A stretch of 30,813 bases of DNA from a virus, in IMG/VR virus record IMGVR_UViG_3300029913_000081, positions 1 through 30,813 of that record, one strand, 5' to 3'. Below the pieces are notes generated by a model. It was not told the DNA's origin and ran no database searches. It saw only the letters and a program-made list of their open reading frames with translations. A program made the translations under genes and the position numbers. Shown one piece after another: positions 8,334-16,010 of the stretch (its first letter is position 1; each line of letters opens with the position of its first letter).

Positions 8334-9497
8334 CTAACCAGCGGCCATTGCCGCCTCCATACCCACACCAAAGTCGAGGTTCTCGTCGCCCGCCACAATG
8401 GGGGCTCCAGCTCCGCCGCCGCCGGCACCCGGCGCGGAGGCGCGGAGCTTGGCCCGTTCAGCCACCAGACCTTCGTTCTCCGTTTGGAGAGCGCCGATCA
8501 CCTTCATGAGGTAGGGGAAGTGTGCGCCCGCGTATGCGGCGAAGGCTTTCTGCTGCGGGGCCAAGGTCTCGAAGTGGAGACCGCGGGCGATTTTCACCGC
8601 TTCCGTGATCGCCGCCTTGTGGTCGGGGTCGACGCCCTCGGCGTCCACGTTGAAGAAGTCGCTCTGCGTCTTGAGGTTGTTCCAGACGCCATCATAGGCC
8701 GCGGCCTGCTCCGCCTTGCTGCCCGTCTCGAAAGCGGCGATCTGCTCCGTGCGTTTCAGCTCGATCCGTTTCAGAGTCTCGGCAGCGTTGCCAATGATGA
8801 GGTCCTTCCGACCGTTGAGCATGAGCATGTCGTCGCCCATGCGGAAGAGGCGGCTTTGGTCGCGCGTCCCGAGCGTGGCCGCGAGCCCTTGGAGGAGCTC
8901 CGACTGTTTGTCGGCGTCCGTCTCCTGGAGAGCGGAGACGACATCTCGCTCCGGCAAGTTGTACCGCTTGGCCAAAGCTTTGGCGGCGTCGACGACCTGG
9001 CCGATCGGGACTGTGACGGCATCCTTATATTCCTTGGTCGCCTCGACGCGGGAGATGGAAAGCTCCGATTCCTGTTCGGTCGAGCGTTTCCGCAGGTTCG
9101 CGATCTCGTCCGGGTCGAAGCCTTTCAACTTCTCCTCGGCGGCAAGTGCGCGGGCCTCCGCGGCCTCCGCTCGCGTGGCGGCGGCTTTGGCGTTCTCGCG
9201 GATCTCTTTCCACTTGTTGCCTGCCTTCTCGTCGAGACCGGCCGGGGGCTCATCCGCATCGGCGGCCGGAGCCGTCTTCTTGGTCGCGGAGGGGAGCTTC
9301 GGGGTAGTCGCGGCGGCGGCGGCCGGAGTAACTACTTCGGGAACGACCGCTGCGACGGGTGGAGCGATTACTTCGGCCACCGGCACCGCGGGGTCAGGGG
9401 CGGCGGAGGAAAGGGGTGCGGCGGAGAGTGCGGCCTCGAGCGCGGCTCCAAAGGAGTCGGCTTCTGCTGGTGGGGTTACTTCTGCTGGTTTTGCCAT
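8334..9497 (-). CDS. Capsid scaffolding protein
   Basis: 387 aa. Residues 1-85 are low-complexity Ala/Pro/Val (disordered). Residues 95-165 are strongly helical (KWKEIRENAKAAATRAEAAEARALAAEEKLKG...). The rest is helical and charged, ending in a Gly/Ala-rich tail. This layout, with its position directly before the capsid gene, is typical of phage scaffolds, which template procapsid assembly and then leave. The start follows the previous stop as TAA-CCTACACCTACC-ATG, one of the clearest examples of the AC-rich initiation spacer. No protease motif is seen, so it is probably not a protease-scaffold fusion. Confidence 0.8.
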   Translation of the reverse strand: MAKPAEVTPPAEADSFGAALEAALSAAPLSSAAPDPAVPVAEVIAPPVAAVVPEVVTPAAAAATTPKLPSATKKTAPAADADEPPAGLDEKAGNKWKEIRENAKAAATRAEAAEARALAAEEKLKGFDPDEIANLRKRSTEQESELSISRVEATKEYKDAVTVPIGQVVDAAKALAKRYNLPERDVVSALQETDADKQSELLQGLAATLGTRDQSRLFRMGDDMLMLNGRKDLIIGNAAETLKRIELKRTEQIAAFETGSKAEQAAAYDGVWNNLKTQSDFFNVDAEGVDPDHKAAITEAVKIARGLHFETLAPQQKAFAAYAGAHFPYLMKVIGALQTENEGLVAERAKLRASAPGAGGGGAGAPIVAGDENLDFGVGMEAAMAAG

Positions 9498-9509
9498 GGT
9501 AGGTGTAGG

Positions 9510-9824
9510 TTACTTAACTGCGGGTTTCTGCTTGGGGTTTCGAATATGTTCCCAGGCCCCCGGCGTTGGTTTGGGGGTGTGGGGCTCGGCCTGTGGTTTT
9601 GCGAGGGCGAGAAGTTGGCGGTAGAAGTCACAGAAGCCTTCTCGGCGATCGTTGAGCAACGCCCGGCCGACCGCGTCGTTCGGAGCGAGATCCCCGGATT
9701 CCCCGGGGAGGTTATCAAAGATCAGAGCATCAAGGGCATCCTTGAGCGGGGAGGTGACGAGGAGCTTGGAGAGCTCCGTGCGTTTGGATTCGTCGTTGTA
9801 CCAATCGGTTTTGGTGTAGGACAT
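9510..9824 (-). CDS. Small protein of the head-gene operon, unknown function
   Basis: 104 aa, not recognised. It is mostly helical and charged (YNDESKRTELSKLLVTSPLKDALDALIFDNLP, then VGRALLNDRREGFCDFYRQLLALA), with a Pro-rich tail. The start is 4 bases after the acb2 stop and the stop 12 bases before the scaffold start, so it is co-transcribed with head genes. An assembly or defence-evasion role is possible given its neighbours, but nothing in the sequence decides between them. Confidence 0.6.
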   Translation of the reverse strand: MSYTKTDWYNDESKRTELSKLLVTSPLKDALDALIFDNLPGESGDLAPNDAVGRALLNDRREGFCDFYRQLLALAKPQAEPHTPKPTPGAWEHIRNPKQKPAVK

Positions 9825-9828
9825 CGGA

Positions 9829-10053
9829 TCAGTTCCGGGCGATGGCGGCGTTGGCCCAGAAGACCGAGGTTTCCAACTCCGTCAGAGCAACCGCGCGTTC
9901 ACGGCTCTTCGGGCAAAGCTCGTCGATCAGGTAGGCCAACTCTTTGGCCTTGTCGCGCAGGCGCGCGTACTTCTCCGGCTGTCCCGGTTTCGGGGCGTGG
10001 TAGGTGAAGTTCTTTTCGAGCTCAGGGTTTAGTGTAGGGTTTTCGGGTTGCAT
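9829..10053 (-). CDS. acb2: Acb2-family anti-CBASS cyclic-nucleotide sponge
   Basis: 74 aa. The core matches the Acb2/Tad1 hairpin domain: FTYHAPKPGQPEKY (residues 16-29), the helix LRDKAKELAYLIDELCPKSRE (32-52), and the hallmark end ALTELETSVFWANAAIARN (56-74). Family knowledge: Acb2 forms small oligomers that bind cyclic di- and tri-nucleotides made by CBASS (and related) defence systems, so effectors are not activated. It lies between portal and scaffold, with a 4-base gap on both sides, so it appears to be made with the late head genes rather than early. The length suits the family and no key region is missing. Ligand preference cannot be read from the sequence. Confidence 0.88.
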   Translation of the reverse strand: MQPENPTLNPELEKNFTYHAPKPGQPEKYARLRDKAKELAYLIDELCPKSRERAVALTELETSVFWANAAIARN

Positions 10054-10057
10054 AGGG

Positions 10058-12514
10058 TTACTGTGCCGGCATCAATGGCTGCGGTTGAGGCGCGCTCTGC
10101 GGTGCCGGGGGCACCGGGGAAAGGGGCATGACATTAGGTTGTCCGATCGGCCCTCTCGGAGGTTGAACATTAGGCATCATGGGCGAAGCGCCCATGGCCT
10201 GGAGTTGGTCGAGGTGGCGGTGGCCGATATGCTGCATCGCCTTGACACTCTCGATCTGGAGCTTCTGTTGAGCCTCCGCGGCGCGGATCGCGAGGCGTTG
10301 CTGCGCCTCCTGCTGGGCGATCTGAATTTTGGTCTGTGACTCCGCGAGCATCTTCTGGACGCGGGGGTCAGGGGCCTGCTGTTGCTGGCCGGCTTTCTGC
10401 GCGGCATCTTGCTGTGCCTGCTGCGCTTTCTGGAAACTTTCCGTTGCACCCATGAGTTGCTGGTCAGCAACCTGCAACAAATGCTGTGCCTGCTTGGCTT
10501 CCGCTTTATGAAGAGGATCTTCGAGCAACCGCTGGACGTGCTGTGCCGTGTGCGGAATCGAGCTGTGGAGGAAGAGGAGGATTGGTTGGGCCTGCCCCGT
10601 GTCGAGCCCACCCGCGTTTTGCTGCAAGGCGAGGAGATTCTTGCTCGCGTCCAGGATCGGGGGGAGATGAATCGAAGCGTGGACCGCGTCGTTCTGGCCA
10701 TCCTGAACGGGGATCGTCGCACCGTCCTGCATGACGGCGTTCTCGATGGTAGCAATCTGTGCGTCGACGGGGAGCCGGATGTGTTGTTGGGCGCGGGGGA
10801 TGTACGCGTCGACGTTGTGGTAGCCGCCGAGCATCGAAGCAAATTTGTCGCGGAGGAGTCGGTTCTTCCCGATCTCATCGAGAGCACCCGCGAGTGGGAT
10901 CATCTGGTCGAAAGCCATACCGCGAATAGCGGCTGACCCGTAACCAATGGCGCGGGTAGGCTTAACCGAGATAATAGCCTTCATGGCTTCGAGAGGGACG
11001 CCGCGTTCGCGGCACCGCTTGATAAGGTCGATCGCTTCCGGGCCGCCCTTGTCCCGGGAACGCAGCGTTCCCGCGAAGAGCCGTTTCACCACGGACCAAA
11101 GCAAGCGGCCCCACGGCTGGTAGAAAAGATTCATCGCGGATGCCGAGAGTGTGGCCTCGTCCTGAGCCTCTCGCCGGTCCTGTTCCGCCGTCTTCTCAGG
11201 TTGCTCGCTGACACCGCGCGGCCGGTAAGAGCCGATGTTGTTCTGCACAAGCAAGGAAAGGTCTTGGATCACTGGCATCACCTGTGCCCCCACATTGGGC
11301 ATCGCGTGATTGATGACCTTGTATCCGGGGGCGAGGACGGAGAACGGACCCACGTAGGTCAGCTCGAGCGCCTGCAAAGCTTTCTCGCTCTCCGGCTGGA
11401 CCATGACGGAGGACGCGAACATCGCGCCGTCAACGGCTTGTCCGCGCAAGCGGTTGGAGACCTGAATCTGAGAGAAGACCTTGAACCCGAGGCCGCGGAT
11501 CGAGTGGTAATACCCGTTACCGATACCGTAGGTGAAAATGGTAAAGCAGTCCGCCATCGTGGCGAACCGATCTTTCTTCTCGTACAGGAACTTGACGTTC
11601 TGACCGTTCTGGAGGGAAATGTAGTGGGAGACCTTGCCTGAGAACTCGCGGACCCACGCGTGGATCACTTCGATCGTGACCTGCCGGCCGTAGCCGACCC
11701 CGATGTCATTGTCCTTGAAATCGCGTTGCAGCTTTTCCCAGTCCTGCCGCCATGTGCGTGTGCCGTTACCGTCGCGGGTAGCCATAGCTAAGGCTTTTTG
11801 GACTTCCTCGACGTTCCAGCCCGGATCGGTATTCCCCGGGTCGGAGATGTAGGCGTACAGCTCGTGGAGCTGGTACGTCCTCTCGGCAATCGCCATCTCC
11901 ATGTTGTTCTCCCCGACGCGCGTTGCTCGTGGGATGTAAAAACCACTGAGCCCGGTGACGTCGAACTGCCAGTTGGCGTCGTCGGTGTGGAAAGCGATCC
12001 CGACGCCGTGCTTGACGAACTCCGTGCAGTTGCGCTGGTGCGTGGGCTCGAACTCCGACCACTCGTGCAACGTGCGGTCAACCTCCTCGCTCATGACCTG
12101 CTCCCACTCCGACCGCTCCCCGGCATCGTCGCCGAAGCTCGTTTGGATGCGGGCGAGAACGTCGACGGAGTTGGTCAGGTCGTAGTAGCCGGTGAGGGCC
12201 ATTTCGAGCATCGCCGCCCCCTCGCCGAAATCGAGATTGCACCGTTGGGCTTGGCCGGAGGCGACCAGCTCCTCGTCGTCGTACGGAGGCTCGCCGTCGA
12301 ACATCGCGTCGGCCGCCGCGCGATTGCGGGAGGCTTCCTCGTCGCAAATCTTGAGCGTGTTGTAAATGATCTTGAGGCTGGCCGCGTCACGTAAGCGCGA
12401 AGACGGGACGCTACCGTCGAACTGAACCCCGATTAGGGCGTCCGTTCCGACTTGTTCCGTTCCGTCGCCAACTACTTCTTTGGGTGCCCTCGGTGCCTTG
12501 GGAGATTTTGCCAC
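10058..12514 (-). CDS. Portal protein (head-to-tail connector), long P22-like type
   Basis: 818 aa from a GTG at 12514 (reads M-A-K-S-P-K-A-P). The frame is open to 12622, but that part lies in promoter and hairpin sequence. It follows the large terminase, as portals usually do. The central part (about 50-560) has portal-like alpha/beta sequence such as RNRAAADAMFDGEPPYDDEELV and LVQNNIGSYRPRGVSEQPEKTAEQDRREA. Residues about 640-770 are a long Gln/Ala-rich helix (QQLMGATESFQKAQQAQQDAAQKAG...RLAIRAAEAQQKLQIESVKAMQHIGHRHLDQL), the kind of C-terminal coiled-coil barrel known in P22-type portals. The end is Pro-rich. Identity rests on order, size and this architecture. Confidence 0.8.
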   Translation of the reverse strand: MAKSPKAPRAPKEVVGDGTEQVGTDALIGVQFDGSVPSSRLRDAASLKIIYNTLKICDEEASRNRAAADAMFDGEPPYDDEELVASGQAQRCNLDFGEGAAMLEMALTGYYDLTNSVDVLARIQTSFGDDAGERSEWEQVMSEEVDRTLHEWSEFEPTHQRNCTEFVKHGVGIAFHTDDANWQFDVTGLSGFYIPRATRVGENNMEMAIAERTYQLHELYAYISDPGNTDPGWNVEEVQKALAMATRDGNGTRTWRQDWEKLQRDFKDNDIGVGYGRQVTIEVIHAWVREFSGKVSHYISLQNGQNVKFLYEKKDRFATMADCFTIFTYGIGNGYYHSIRGLGFKVFSQIQVSNRLRGQAVDGAMFASSVMVQPESEKALQALELTYVGPFSVLAPGYKVINHAMPNVGAQVMPVIQDLSLLVQNNIGSYRPRGVSEQPEKTAEQDRREAQDEATLSASAMNLFYQPWGRLLWSVVKRLFAGTLRSRDKGGPEAIDLIKRCRERGVPLEAMKAIISVKPTRAIGYGSAAIRGMAFDQMIPLAGALDEIGKNRLLRDKFASMLGGYHNVDAYIPRAQQHIRLPVDAQIATIENAVMQDGATIPVQDGQNDAVHASIHLPPILDASKNLLALQQNAGGLDTGQAQPILLFLHSSIPHTAQHVQRLLEDPLHKAEAKQAQHLLQVADQQLMGATESFQKAQQAQQDAAQKAGQQQQAPDPRVQKMLAESQTKIQIAQQEAQQRLAIRAAEAQQKLQIESVKAMQHIGHRHLDQLQAMGASPMMPNVQPPRGPIGQPNVMPLSPVPPAPQSAPQPQPLMPAQ

Positions 12515-12543
12515 GTCCGTTGTATGTGATTTTCCGCCGCCAC

Positions 12544-12571
12544 ACGGGCCGGGGGTGTAGCCCCGGCCCGT
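12544..12571. other. Strong hairpin in the portal leader
   Basis: A perfect 11-bp GC stem (ACGGGCCGGGG at 12544-12554 with its complement at 12561-12571) has a 6-base loop. It lies between the tandem operators and the portal start. The T-containing tail (TTCGTTTG) is on the plus-strand side, so it is not a good terminator for the minus-strand operon; it may be a 5' mRNA hairpin or stop antisense transcription. Confidence 0.7.
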
Positions 12572-12588
12572 TCGTTTGCCTGCCGTGA

Positions 12589-12626
12589 CGGGTACAGTAC
12601 ACCGCAACAGCGGGATATGCAACCCA
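12589..12626 (-). promoter_or_regulatory. Promoter of the portal operon with two tandem palindromic operators
   Basis: Two copies of the repeated element lie 21 bp apart (two helical turns): 12610-12626 (minus strand TGGGT-TGCATAT-CCCGC) and 12589-12605 (GCGGT-GTACTGT-ACCCG). A -35 TTGCAT (12617-12622) and -10 TACTGT (12594-12599) are spaced by 17 bases. The upstream site touches the terminase stop codon. Confidence 0.72.
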
Positions 12627-14384
12627 TTAGCGGCGTCTGCGAGCCAAGGTGCGGAGGGTCAGCCGCGCGTCCCGAACCATGCGGTCGAATAGTTTCGCTG
12701 GCTTCGCGTACTCGTCCGTCGTATCCACCTCGTCGCTCGGGATCGCCCCGAGCCGCTCGCGGACCAGCTCGAGCATGATGAACGCCGCGTCGGCGATGTT
12801 CGGGGAACTTCCCGTACGCGCCTTCATCTCCTGCTTCGTCTCGACCTTGATCCGGGCCGTCCCGCTCTTCACCACCGACATGAGGCGAGAGACCATCTCT
12901 TTGGCGAGGGCGGGCATGATGCCTCGGATCTGCCGGCTCCGCATAAACTCGTGGCCGACGTACCAGAGCTCCGATACCCGGTTCGCGTACTTCTCGGAAC
13001 ACGGGGATTGGTCGCCCGTGCTCACCGGCCGCTCCGAAGCCTTGCCGGAGAAGTTTACCCGAAGCACTTCCGTCGATCCGATCAGGAAATCCACGATGTC
13101 GCAGAACGGACCGCCGCCGCCCGTGCAGTCGACCGCCGCGTTGCGCGGGAGTACCCCTTCTTTGTTCAAGAGCTTGATAAATGCCCTCGCGATCTGGAAG
13201 TTCCGCGGCTCCGTCTTGTTGGTGACGTCCTCCGTGAGGAACTCGTAGCGGTCGTATTTCACGACCCACCTCCCCTCGACGTCGCGGCCGTACCTCCCGA
13301 GCATCACACACGACTCGTCACCACCGTTGGTGAAACCGGGGTCGAGCGCCGCGAGCCGGGTGTGCTGTGTCTGCCATGTGACGCCCGTGTCAGCCAAATG
13401 CTTGACGATGTCCGCCTCCGTGTAAATCTGGGACTCCGCACCGAGCGGGCACCAGAAGCCGCGGAACATGCGGAAATAGAAGACGCTCTTCTCGCCGTAC
13501 CGCCGCCGGGCCTCGTCGAGTTTTTCCTGGGTGGGCAACCATGGGTAAATCACCTCGCCGGCCAAGACGTTCGGTGAACGGTGTGCGTCGAAGCGAATGG
13601 CATAGCCCCCGATCTCGGTTTCCCATTCCGTGCTCTCCTCTGCGTTGATCGAGGCCCAACCATTCACAGGCTTTGCCAACAAACCGAACGGGTCGTAGTA
13701 CGAGTTCGGGTTGCTTATGCCGACGATCTGGAAAAAGGGGTTCAAGCCTAGGTTGGAGCAGGCACCCAGGATCGCCTCCGAGAGTTCCCCGAGCTCGTCG
13801 GCGATGAGGAACACCCGCCTGTTCTTCATGCCGATCAGTTTCCCGACCGCCTCACGCTCGTTCTTCTTCTCGCCGGCAATCAGGGAGATGCCGGACTTCT
13901 CACTGTAAACGGAATCCCCGGAGCCGTCGTCCAGTCGGATCAGGCCGTGGGAGTCAACCAGTTTCCCAGGCAGACCTGGCACAGAGAGCCAATACTCGCG
14001 GATCGAACCCCAGATGCGCTTCCGGGACTCCTTCAACGACGTCGAGGTGACGAGCACCATGGTGTTGATTGGGTCCGCGAGAAAATTGATGATGGCCCAG
14101 ATCGCGAAGAACTCCGTCTTACCGCTCGACCCGCCGCCCGCGACGGCCAGGGTCTTGTATCGGCAGGCCGCCCAGAGCATTTTCTCTGCCCACGGGTGCC
14201 ATACGAACTTCTTCCGTTCGTTACCCGCGCCCCACAGAGCCTCCGCGATGTTGCGGAAATGGCCCTCCTTCCCGAGCCCCCCTTCCTCTGGGGTGATCCC
14301 CATTTTGAAAGCGGTGAGCTCGATGTTGAAATCGGTCATCTCCTCCGGCCACACATATCCGTACCGCTCGGTCCCTTGTCCCAT
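12627..14384 (-). CDS. terL: Terminase large subunit (ATPase and nuclease)
   Basis: 585 aa. The ATPase half has Walker A GGGSSGKT (83-90) and Walker B VFLIADE (191-197) with the catalytic Glu. The nuclease half shows the three acidic motifs in order: ALDPGF (D348), AAVDCTGGG (D419) and NIADAAF (D532). It packages DNA into the procapsid through the portal encoded just downstream. No small subunit is recognised nearby. The ATG at 14384 sits a few bases after the predicted transcription start, so the mRNA may be leaderless; an in-frame ATG at 14339 (MTDFNIEL) is the alternative start. The gene begins the late operon and is divergent from the integrase. Confidence 0.93.
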   Translation of the reverse strand: MGQGTERYGYVWPEEMTDFNIELTAFKMGITPEEGGLGKEGHFRNIAEALWGAGNERKKFVWHPWAEKMLWAACRYKTLAVAGGGSSGKTEFFAIWAIINFLADPINTMVLVTSTSLKESRKRIWGSIREYWLSVPGLPGKLVDSHGLIRLDDGSGDSVYSEKSGISLIAGEKKNEREAVGKLIGMKNRRVFLIADELGELSEAILGACSNLGLNPFFQIVGISNPNSYYDPFGLLAKPVNGWASINAEESTEWETEIGGYAIRFDAHRSPNVLAGEVIYPWLPTQEKLDEARRRYGEKSVFYFRMFRGFWCPLGAESQIYTEADIVKHLADTGVTWQTQHTRLAALDPGFTNGGDESCVMLGRYGRDVEGRWVVKYDRYEFLTEDVTNKTEPRNFQIARAFIKLLNKEGVLPRNAAVDCTGGGGPFCDIVDFLIGSTEVLRVNFSGKASERPVSTGDQSPCSEKYANRVSELWYVGHEFMRSRQIRGIMPALAKEMVSRLMSVVKSGTARIKVETKQEMKARTGSSPNIADAAFIMLELVRERLGAIPSDEVDTTDEYAKPAKLFDRMVRDARLTLRTLARRRR

Positions 14385-14385
14385 G

Positions 14386-14420
14386 ATGGTGTAATATACC
14401 GCATCCCGACACTTTGTCGG
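14386..14420 (-). promoter_or_regulatory. Terminase promoter with operator, near-leaderless
   Basis: On the minus strand CCGACA (14415-14420), a 16-base spacer and TATATT (14393-14398) form a moderate promoter. The -10 box lies in the palindrome GCGGT-ATATTAC-ACCAT (14386-14402). Transcription would begin almost at the terminase ATG (14384). Confidence 0.65.
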
Positions 14421-14433
14421 GAGAATTGTCGGG
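14405..14433. repeat. Three TGTCGGG half-sites at the divergent control region
   Basis: CCCGACA-CTT-TGTCGGG (14405-14421) is a perfect inverted repeat, and a third copy TGTCGGG lies at 14427-14433, 12 bases after the second. The palindrome overlaps the -35 of the terminase promoter and differs from the dispersed operator, so it may bind a second regulator. Confidence 0.7.
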
Positions 14434-14478
14434 ACCTACCTTCCCGAGCGACAAGGCCCATTCGGGTCCCGCCTTTTC

Positions 14479-14523
14479 CGGGTTGCTTTCGTAAGTGACT
14501 ACTATACAGTCCCTTACAACCCG
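14479..14523. other. Candidate attP core: nested inverted repeats with 7-bp spacer
   Basis: The arms GTAAGTGACT (14491-14500) and AGTCCCTTAC (14508-14517) are complementary at 9 of 10 positions and separated by 7 bp (ACTATAC). They are enclosed by CGGGTT (14479-14484) and AACCCG (14518-14523). Two 10-bp arms with a 7-bp overlap is the expected layout of a tyrosine-recombinase core site, and the integrase gene starts about 180 bp downstream. Direct repeats ATTCGGG(G)TCCC at 14460-14470 and 14524-14535 flank it and could be arm-type sites. It could instead be a regulator site. Confidence 0.45.
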
Positions 14524-14593
14524 ATTCGGGGTCCCTTCAAATCCCCTGCCCTCCACGTATTTTGCACAACGCAAATTCCTTCTGTTGAGGCAC

Positions 14594-14627
14594 TTGACTA
14601 GGGTATGAAACGGGCATACTCTACCCG
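14594..14627 (+). promoter_or_regulatory. Integrase promoter with operator
   Basis: TTGACT (14594-14599), a 17-base spacer and TACTCT (14617-14622) form a sigma70-type promoter on the plus strand. The -10 lies inside CGGGC-ATACTCT-ACCCG (14611-14627), the same palindrome family found at the minus-strand promoters. The integrase ATG is about 70 bases downstream. Confidence 0.75.
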
Positions 14628-14697
14628 CATATACCGGCCCTGAAATGCCCCTAAAACAGGCTCTCAGACCCCGGGTTTGGTCCCAACCGTACCCAAC

Positions 14698-15972
14698 ATG
14701 AAAAACCCAACAAAAACAGAAATCACCGAGGAGAACGGAAAAATACTCGTCCGCCTCGGCACGTACCATGTCAACATTTACACGCTGCGGGAGGCAGGCA
14801 GGCCCGACCGGTTTCGGCTCAAGTGGTCGATCGGCGGAAAGACTCCCCAGACTCGGAACGTAAAAACCCGAGAAGAAGCACTCGAGCAGGCGGGAGAGAT
14901 CCTCGATTTCCGGTGCGCGGCGAGGGACGATCTGACCGAGGTGTCGACTAAAAAGCTGCGCTATTGGCAACTCTGCGAGGAGTCCTTGGGCGGGGTCCCT
15001 CTGGACGTCGCCTGCAAGTTCTACCTCGCCCAGTGCCCGACGGCGTTTGTCCCAGCCCCTGTCTCGGAGATCGTCGACGACGTGTTGGCTTCCCTCGGGG
15101 CGAAGAAAGGTGGTCGTGGGGCGTCGCCGGAGTGGGTCCGCACGGTGAAGCGCCGGGGGAAAGCTTTCGCCGAGTTCGCAGCCGGGCGGGCCTTCCACGA
15201 AATTACCACCGTAGACGTGGCTAAATTCTTGCGGAACCCGGAGTGGAATCTACGGACGCAATTCAACTACCAGGGGGTCGTGGCTCTCCTCTACGGCGCG
15301 GCCAAGAAAGCCAATGCCCTCCCCAAGACCGACTCTGCGTTCGACAAATTTGACAAGATCGAGAAACCGATGAGCGCGGAAAAGGACGTGTTGCCGCCGT
15401 CCAGCCTCGAGAAAGTGCTCCGCGCGGCGGTAGCCTCCGGGCGCACCCGGATCATCCCGTACCTGGCTGTCTGCGCCTTCGGGGGTGTGCGGGCAGCGGA
15501 GGCCAACCGGTTGGTGTGGGGCACCCACGTCGACATGGAAGAGAGGGTGGTGCGACTCACGACCGACATCACGAAGACGGGTTGCCGGCGAATCGTCCAG
15601 ATGAACGACGCCATGTTTGCGTGGCTCTCAAAATACCAAGGTGCGGACGGGACGCCGATCCAGACGTACGAAGACGCCGGACGGGTCGTCACGGTCCTGT
15701 GGAAAGAAGCAGGTCTGACGGAGTGGCCGCACAACGCCCTCCGCGTCTCCTTCATCTCCTACAGCATGGCCCTGACGGAGAACGCCGCCGCCGTGGCCAA
15801 CGGTGCAGGCCACTCAGAGCAGATGCTCCAGACGGTCTACAAACAAATCCGCGGGGTGAACAAGAAAACCGCAAAAGAATGGTTTGACATTCTCCCTGAC
15901 CTGCATGAGGAGTCGCTTATACCGCAGATAAACCCAACCACTACCACCATAAGCGATCCTTCGGTAACATAA
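14698..15972 (+). CDS. int: Tyrosine-recombinase integrase
   Basis: 424 aa from the ATG at 14698 (a TTG seven codons upstream is possible). Residues 120-225 form a core-binding-like domain (SEIVDDVLASLGA...WVRTVKRRGKAFAEFAAG...AKFLRN). The catalytic domain carries the expected set: Arg265 (GVRAAE), Lys293 (TKTG), His345 and Arg349 (HNALR), His372 (GAGH) and nucleophile Tyr381 (TVYKQI). The 'NALRVSFISYSMA...VANGAGHSEQ...YKQI...AKEWFDILP' end resembles integrases I associate with Verrucomicrobia. It would catalyse attP x attB recombination. It is the only large plus-strand gene and leads a three-gene operon ending in a terminator. Lysogeny is therefore likely. Confidence 0.93.
   Translation: MKNPTKTEITEENGKILVRLGTYHVNIYTLREAGRPDRFRLKWSIGGKTPQTRNVKTREEALEQAGEILDFRCAARDDLTEVSTKKLRYWQLCEESLGGVPLDVACKFYLAQCPTAFVPAPVSEIVDDVLASLGAKKGGRGASPEWVRTVKRRGKAFAEFAAGRAFHEITTVDVAKFLRNPEWNLRTQFNYQGVVALLYGAAKKANALPKTDSAFDKFDKIEKPMSAEKDVLPPSSLEKVLRAAVASGRTRIIPYLAVCAFGGVRAAEANRLVWGTHVDMEERVVRLTTDITKTGCRRIVQMNDAMFAWLSKYQGADGTPIQTYEDAGRVVTVLWKEAGLTEWPHNALRVSFISYSMALTENAAAVANGAGHSEQMLQTVYKQIRGVNKKTAKEWFDILPDLHEESLIPQINPTTTTISDPSVT
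15909..15925 (+). promoter_or_regulatory. Weak copy of the operator upstream of the ribbon-helix-helix gene
   Basis: GGAGT-CGCTTAT-ACCGC lies in the 3' end of the integrase gene, about 85 bases before the 88-aa regulator start. It shares GCTTATACCGC with the copy at 20696-20712. It could mediate autoregulation, but it is within coding sequence and no good promoter spacing is seen; a perfect TTGACA at 15884 is 25 bases from the possible -10. Confidence 0.3.
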
Positions 15973-16010
15973 ACCCCGACATCAACACCAAGAAAACCAA
16001 ACCCACCGCT

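Noticed and set aside
8319-10007. Plus-strand open frame of 562 codons
   Set aside because: Antisense to scaffold, the 104-aa gene and acb2, which have clear gene order, spacers and (for acb2) a family signature.
10250-10480. Repeat array in the Gln-rich end of the portal gene
   Set aside because: CTG/GCC-rich repetition reflects Gln/Ala coiled-coil coding, not a nucleotide repeat array.
12544-12571. Terminator for the terminase transcript
   Set aside because: The stem is strong, but the transcribed (minus) side lacks a T-run and it is downstream of the portal promoter.
12515-12622. N-terminal extension of the portal frame
   Set aside because: These 36 codons overlap the operators, promoter and hairpin; the GTG at 12514 gives a sensible N-terminus.
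14221-15198. Minus-strand open frame of 325 codons spanning the integrase start and control region
   Set aside because: Antisense to integrase and crosses promoters; the downstream end overlaps the start of terminase in another frame.
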